A DNA stretch of 64,000 nt from Dryococelus australis (Eukaryota; Arthropoda; Insecta; Phasmatodea; Phasmatidae), in assembly GCA_029891345.1 (NCBI GenBank), contig CM056999.1, positions 25,641,418 to 25,705,417 on the forward strand. Direction: 5' to 3'. Shown one piece after another: positions 58,261 through 64,000 of this stretch. The notes below the pieces were generated by a model. That model saw nothing but the letters and a program-made list of their open reading frames with translations. It was not told the origin of the DNA and did not search any database. The stretch's first letter is position 1; each line of letters starts with the position of its first letter. The position numbers were made by a program, and so were the translations under genes.

Positions 58261-58859
58261 ACTAATGGAGGAGCTACAACCTGTTTTCTATGGAATGTTA
58301 TCGATTCTCTATGCTGGAGCGGGTGGTTTCCCTAGTGAGTTATGCTTAAAAGTACTCCTATATATTAATGGTATTAGGGAACCGCTCGCCAGTTCAGTCT
58401 TCCTGCGGGAATTTGATTCCCCGCAATTTGAAACCACTCGGAGCTACGTTGCACTCCGAATTCGGCCATGGGGCCCGTCGATATCACGCACATTGGAAAG
58501 TCGTGGGAATAAGCAGCGCCGCTTACCACTGTGTTCCCTCCAATGGCTGTTGCATCTAATAGTCATGCCTTCATGGGACACACTCGTTTAGGTCACAGAT
58601 CCATTCATCATTAGAGTTACCACTTGTGGTGAATGTCAAATATTATGACCCCTCGGCTATGAGTTACAGAGCAGCAGAGAAAAATGTAACGCCATTCTTG
58701 TCAACCTGCACTGATCGAGACGGCAACATAATGTCGATCGGCCGAGTCTTGCTGTGTGGCTGATGCATCTGCGATGGAATAAACGGGCACAAGCAATACA
58801 TGGATGTCAGGAACACACCATCCAAACATCAAAAACAGGCTCCCATACTTATTTGTAAT
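58261..58859. other. Gene-free interval
   Basis: Overlapping plus-strand frames at 58265-58591 have no domain. Between two minus-strand LTR-like segments; probably LTR-derived or spacer. Confidence 0.3.
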
Positions 58860-60060
58860 TACTACCACCACTTATTAATGTCGCGTATTTTATTAATTTT
58901 AACACAACTTGTTATGTTATTATTGTAACTGATGATTGCAAGGTAGAGGAGCAAAGTGGTGTTCATTATAGGTTGGGAGCGGGACAATGTTCCTTCGATT
59001 CTCGCCAACACTTTGGCGTTTAGATGATAGGGGCCAGGTATTTTGAAGCGAAATACCACCAAGCTCGGCAGAGCCGACTCTTCTTTTCCCGGGGTCGTGT
59101 GCCAATGATCTACAGCTGGTGTCATCCTGGTGCTCCTCACTGTCGTGATTGATATGGATACAATTGCAATACTGGAAACCTGTGCAGTGAGAACTTAGGG
59201 CGGCTTAAACCCTTATTTAGTTCTACATAGATAAAACACTGAAAATGATTATACAAACTGATACATAACCCTTAATGAATTGCGGGAAAAAGTGTGAGCC
59301 CTCCCCTCTATGGCCAGTAGGCAACCCGAATGAGAACACACACCATTTATGTTAGATCATTGGGTTTTATTAAGGCTCCTCTAGGAAGCAATTTACACAT
59401 GTAGCCGGGCTTAACCCGCCAGCAGGGTGATACTGTACAAATGCCCGAAGGCAACAAAAACTTTATATGAAAACTTAAGATTTCCCAGGCGATGCTATTC
59501 CACGGGAAGGGAGGAGTGGTAATTCTCGAATCTCTACGAAATATGCAAAGGTTCCTGTTAATTAATATCTATTGCTGTGAAGTTATTGGCGAACAAAGAT
59601 GAAGCACTGCCCAAGCACAAAAAACGCGACCCCCAACGGTTAGCAAGTCCCACTCCTTGAGATGTCACGGTCTTAGTTACTGTTCCACGCGGCATGCCAG
59701 CTGAGGTTTGGCATGCAGACCAGCCACACAGACTATTTTCTTACAAACACAAAATCTCTGAAAACATATCCATATTACTTAAAACATTATAACTTTGACA
59801 AAAACACTTACTCTTATCATGGAAACCTTTTAATAGACATGTTACACTCTGTGAAAAGAGGATGAAACACGTGAAAATGGAAAATAATGGAAAATAGATA
59901 ATATTGTTATTAAAGCCAGTGGGGGCATCAAACTATATAGGTCTCCTTGACATAGAGTTGCGTGGATGGGCATCCTTGAGTAATCGTTACTTAAAGCTCC
60001 TTTCACTTATGCCTAATTTTGTAGGGTCCTCTTTAAGAGATGTGCATGCAGTCACGTGTG
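58860..60060 (-). repeat. Probable 3' LTR of the minus-strand Gypsy at the right edge
   Basis: It lies directly downstream (leftward) of the pol tail. On the minus strand it contains GGAGCCTTAATAAAACCCAA (AATAAA near 59375), a CACACGACCCCGGGAAAAGA word near 59105 (compare GTCGACCACACGACC of the other LTRs) and a GTTGGCGAGAATCGAAGG word near 59000. TG/CA ends are not defined and the partner LTR is outside the window. Confidence 0.45.
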
Positions 60061-60990
60061 GCTTGTTCGGCACTTACACTTCCCTACTCAGATCACATCA
60101 CGAGCGCTCTCTTAGGCTCTTGCGGCCGCGCTCATAATGTAGGTTTTGGTGGCTCGACTGCTGGGGTGCACTCCACAACTGGTCCGCACGAGCACCCGGA
60201 ACATTTCTGGTTGCTGCTGCAGCTGCCGGCGACGGTGGGCAAATGGGCTATGATGAAGTGGTTGGTGTCAAGTGCGCCCCTCCTCCCTTCGAGTCCGTTT
60301 GGAGCCGACGACTCACCCACAGCAGGCGAATTTCCTCTGCTCCCTGCGACAAGGACGCAGCTTGTAAGCCTTCCTACATGCTGGCAGTCTGTCGATCCTT
60401 GTCTGCTGTCTGTGAACCTGCACTCTTCAGAGTGCTGTGGCGCTACTGCAGGTGGTACAGTCCCACACAGGCACTCTTCGCCTCTTGGGATGCTTCAGAG
60501 GTAGCAGGCTGGCTAACCCACCGCTCTCGCTGTCCTTGCTGCTTACTCCTCCACTCCCGTCTCTGCTGCTGTTTTGTAGAGTCCGTGTGCGACCTGGTAG
60601 TTGCATCCCAGTAAGTCGGGTGCTTACCCGAAGCTCTGGTGCATGGTCTTCCTGCAGGTTTACAGGTTGTTTCGCCGGGGTGGGACCTGGTTCTTCCCCT
60701 TACACATCCTCTTCCAGTAATACAGATGCTATTTCCAGCTCTTATTGTTCAATGGTATGGCTCACCGGCCCATCCCCAGTGGACCTGTCGACATTGGTTA
60801 CCGGGCTCACCCCTGTCGGTACCTCTGTGTCGGGTGGCTCCGGACCTCCTACGTCCTCTGCCGATATAACTTCCGGAGGTACTGCACCACCTACTGTCGA
60901 TGGACGGACACCAGGGGGATTGTCAGCACTGTCGCCATCATGGGGCTCCTAGTGGTCCTTACTCCTCGCCGATTGTTCTGGCTTCTCTCC
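60061..60990 (-). pseudogene. GC-rich tail region downstream of integrase (minus strand)
   Basis: Frames exist on both strands; the longest (60437-60952, plus) is Ser/Pro/Gly-rich low-complexity and looks like a shadow. Minus-strand readings are Arg/Pro/Gln-rich without a domain. It could be the C-terminal extension of pol or a degraded third gene. No function assigned. Confidence 0.25.
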
Positions 60991-60992
60991 CT

Positions 60993-62217
60993 CTATATAC
61001 ACAGGGGGAGTTCCTTCTCATTTCGTCCCTTCATCGTCGCCATCCCTGTCAGATGCTGCAACCTGCTCATTGGCGGTGCTGGCATGATATAGACCCCTGG
61101 TAAACTCTGTGTCGTTTGGCGTTGACGCCCCACTTGCGTTCGTTCGTCTGACCCCTCCTTCAGGTCCTGGACCACTTTCTGCTTCAATACCTCTCCACAG
61201 ATGAGGTCGCACCTTGAGTGTGGCCATCCTGGCCGAACTGGGCTCATCCCCGCTGTTCTCGGGAGTGCTCTCAGCCGCTGCCGAATATCGTCACGGTGGA
61301 TTCTTAATGTCTTGCGACCCATTCTGACCAGGTATGTGGTCGGGCCCAAGGTCTTTACTACCCGGTGAGGCCCCATCCAGCATTGTGCCAGTTCCGCGCA
61401 AAAGTTCTTCAGGGCCGCAGACTACGGGTGAGCTCGGACATATACGGCCTGGCCTACCGTTAGTGCTGTTGGTGGTCGCTTGGTTTCTGGCAACAAGCGA
61501 TTTGCATATCTCACCTGCCGATCAAATTGTTTGCGATAACAGTGCCTGCACCTTTGGCCTTGTGCGACGGGCAGATGTTCGGTCCAGCTGTTGTGGTGCT
61601 CACCCACACAGAGCCAGATTTGCGCCTTTAACTCCTTGTTGCGCCTCTTCATGGGGTTCACACTGGGATAGTAAATAGCCGTTTTGATATGCCAAACCCC
61701 CCAGCTCATCCAAAGTTCAAACCATTTTTTTTCTGGTAAATTGGGATCCGTTGCCCATCAGCAATTCTCTCGGATACGCCCAGCATGTAAAAAATTTGTT
61801 CTCCATGCACTTCACAATTTGCCGAGTCCTAGCACTCTTTACCGGATAAGCTTTGATCCATATCGAAAAACTGTCGGTCACTACTAGTATTAACAGGCTC
61901 CCTGTGGCTGACTTCGGATAAGGCCACATTAAATCTAAACAGACCATTTCAAATGGTCATTTAGGCTGCCTTGGCTGTTGCTGTTGGTTTCCATTAGACC
62001 GCTGGGATTTGAACAAATTACGTTTGTGGCATCTGCATACCCAATTCCTGACATAATGCATGAGACCAGGCCAGAAAAACTGTTCTAGAATGTTCTTAAT
62101 TGTCTGCTTGCCTCCCCAGTATCCTGCCATTATGCTCCATGAGTGTGTTGAAACACTTTCTCCCTGTGACTTGGTGTTACATAGTCTCCATTTTGTATCG
62201 TCTCGTGGTGAGCACAT
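60993..62217 (-). pseudogene. pol: Gypsy integrase (minus strand), catalytic triad altered
   Basis: Frame 62217-61957 has the finger region, with the second pair CRCHKRNLF. The frame 61947-61717 opens the core with CLDLMWPYPKSATG, LILVVTDSFSIWIKAYPV and LLMGNGSQF, where the usual SDNGSQF Asp reads Gly. The frame 61709-61422 has YYPSVNPMKRRNKELKAQIW, with Lys where the catalytic Glu (NP.ER.N) is expected, and WTEHLPVAQ. The frame 61376-60993 has GPHRVVKTLGPTTYLVRMG and IHRDDIRQRL, the SH3-like C-terminal domain. Two of three catalytic residues appear lost as well as frameshifts. Confidence 0.75.
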
Positions 62218-62850
62218 CTCTCTCTCTCTTCTCCCTCACAAACTCACAAGTCTCCTGCACTGTCACTACCTCGCGGTAGAAATCTGCTATCAGCTGGTCG
62301 TTCTCTCCTACCATTATTCGGTTGGTGTTTGTTTCTGTAACAATTTCTTTATTAATGGGGAGTAATACCTCCTCCCATTCGACATTGTCTGTGACCGTTA
62401 CTTTTGCCTCTGGCGTTTGCGACAATGTGTCTGCCAGCTCGTTCTCTTGTCCCGGTACATATTCGATAGCAAAATTGTAAGCTTGCTGCAAATGTGTACA
62501 TCTCGTAAGTTTACTCCTGGCTTCTCTCATGTCATTCAGCCATACTAGGCAGCAATTATTGGTTCGCAATGTGAACCTACGGTATTCTACGTACGGTTTA
62601 TACTTGTGTATCGCCCATATCACTGCAAGGCATTCTCTTTCGTTGACGTCATATCTGCATCAGTACTTCCCAATTTCGCACTAGCTAAGTCAATTACCAT
62701 TCTCTCACCTGTGTCGCTGTACTGGTAGAGTACGGCGCCCAGTCCCTCGTGACTGGCACCTGTCTGCAGGTAAAGGTGTCTTGCTGGACCGAACCATGCT
62801 AGGGTGGAATAATCTCGGAATTTCTCCTAAATTTGCAGAATGGCAGTTTA
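62177..62850 (-). pseudogene. pol: Gypsy RNase H (minus strand)
   Basis: About 62740-62640 (other frames) reads QYSDTGERMVIDLASAKL and NERECLAVIWAIHKYKPYVE. The frame 62623-62177 begins MIWAIHKYKPYVEYRRFTL, has the strand TLRTNNCCLVWL (usual TDHxxL), and closes RNase H with VPGQENELADTLSQTP. It continues ~90 residues into the integrase linker. The second catalytic Asp appears replaced by Asn in RTNNC. Confidence 0.75.
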
Positions 62851-64000
62851 TGGTTCGCCATACCACATGTGCCACTTTTGTGTAGGCAGCAGGTCTGTGA
62901 GATGCACTGTGATTACTGCAAAGTCCTGCACATGTTCACATAACCAGTTCATTAGACCAAAGAATTTACATAATTTTTTACATGTATGTAGTTGTGCCTG
63001 ATACTCAATCAGCCCAAGCTGTTCGGGCTTCGGTAAGTTACCTTGTTCGTTCACCACATGGCCTAGAAACTCTAGATTGCTCTTGCCAAGCTGGCATTTC
63101 TTAACATCACACATAGGCCCATCACTCTCTAATCTCTAAAGTAAAAGTGACTGGTGTTTCAGGTGTTCTTCCCACGTCTCCGACCATATGACTATGTCGT
63201 CTAGGAAGGCGAGTGTAAATTCGCCTATCATACCATCGATGACCTGTTCTATCATACTTTGGAATGTGGTGGGAGGGCACTTTAACCCAAAAGGCATGGC
63301 ACAGAATTGATATTGTTGGCCATCCGGGGCGGTAAATGCGGCCTTTTCCCAGTCCTCCTGGCATACTGGTATTTGCCAGTAGCCACTTCACAAATCAAGC
63401 AACGACATAATTTTGGCCCTTCCGAGTGAACTCAGGCCGTCATTGACGCTGATTTAGGGTGGTATAGTACTGCACGTCACCTGGTTGATGTGCCTGAAGT
63501 CCACACAGAACCTATAGGTTGCATCCTTTTTCTGCGCAAGAGATATGGCAAAGTTATATCGGCTCCAAGACGTTTCGATTACCCTGTCTGCAAGCATCTC
63601 TGATATCTGCTGCTTGATTTTTTTTTAGCCTGGCGAGGCAAGTATCTGCGGGGGTTACTGAAGATTCGTTCTTCTGGAGTCTACCGGATAGTGTGATCTG
63701 CCACTGTTGTGCTGTGTAATGCATCATGGTTTGCGAAAATTAGTTTACATTCATCTAGCAAGTGCTGAAAAGCAGCTTGTTGCACTATGCTTGGTGCTTG
63801 GTGCAGCATATGTCATGTTCAAACTCTATTACATTTACTTAAGGTGCATGTTAATGGCTACGAATGTCTATGTTATAAACTGTTAGTCTTTCCTTTGCTC
63901 CAACTTTAGTCTCACCTTCGCTCCAAAGTGGATGCTACATTTCCCAGGCAATCGGCATGCCAGTGGAGCTGCTGTCCTGGGCAATACCGGCATGGTATCG
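62851..64000 (-). pseudogene. pol: Gypsy reverse transcriptase (minus strand), runs off the window
   Basis: Minus-strand readings from about 63600 leftward: MLADRVIETSWSRYNFA, KKDATYRFCVDFRHINQ, AKIMSLLDL (motif A), then QYQFCAMPFGLKCPPTTF and the catalytic box LAFLDDIVIWSETWEEHL (about 63213-63160). The frame 63114-62848 has LGKSNLEFLGHVVNEQG and KLCKFFGLMNWLCEH of the thumb. Frames change at least four times. Protease and gag lie to the right of the window, if present. Confidence 0.8.

Noticed and set aside
58265..58591. 108-codon plus-strand frame as a host gene
   Set aside because: No domain, no splice or start context, located between minus-strand LTR-like segments.
60040..60952. Plus-strand frames of 120-170 codons, Ser/Pro/Gly-rich
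   Set aside because: Low complexity, overlapping in all frames, antisense to the tail of a minus-strand pol; no domain.

Overview
The window is intergenic, repeat-dominated eukaryotic DNA. I see no intact host gene, rRNA or tRNA gene. The content points to an arthropod with a large genome, most likely a hemimetabolous insect: several Gypsy (Ty3/mdg4-like) retrotransposons with 1.2-1.8 kb LTRs, a Mutator-like transposase fragment, a PIF/Harbinger-type MITE, tRNA-derived SINEs and a decayed Polinton/adintovirus-like block. The host assignment is inference; I cannot name a species.

Layout. 1-8600: remains of an LTR element (internal DNA, then an LTR starting near 2390) and further LTR-like pieces, interrupted by a 569 bp MITE with TAA target duplications (5079-5647). 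10870-12745: a composite repeat, copy A, with a ~115 bp tandem array and a 21 bp minisatellite. 13435-20582: a Gypsy element with both LTRs and a broken gag-PR-RT-RNaseH-IN. 22500-33400: an AT-rich, decayed DNA-virus/Polinton-like block. 33840-38925: Gypsy pol and gag on the minus strand. 39425-45850: partial copy C and inverted copy B of the composite repeat. 45951-46760: Mutator-like transposase fragment. 47290-47465: SINE. 47772-56196: LTR element with both LTRs and no RT/RNaseH. 57080-64000: minus-strand LTR sequence and a third pol, running off the right edge.

The most interesting part is 23637-32790. It holds, all broken by stops and frameshifts: a protein-primed-type family B DNA polymerase (minus), a possible virion-protein remnant (plus), C2H2-like zinc-finger remnants (minus), a matrix-metalloproteinase-like gene with hemopexin-like repeats (plus), a Bro-N (baculovirus repeated ORF) gene (plus) and a parvovirus-VP1-like phospholipase A2 domain (minus). 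The polymerase and the plus-strand virion-like gene converge on a hairpin-rich spacer. Related repeats sit at both edges of the block, in an order compatible with terminal inverted repeats. The combination suggests an endogenised Polinton/adintovirus-like element that carried accessory genes usually met in insect large DNA viruses.

Nearly every protein-coding segment is a pseudogene. Boundaries of fragments are approximate, and family assignments rest on reading motifs by eye, without a database search.
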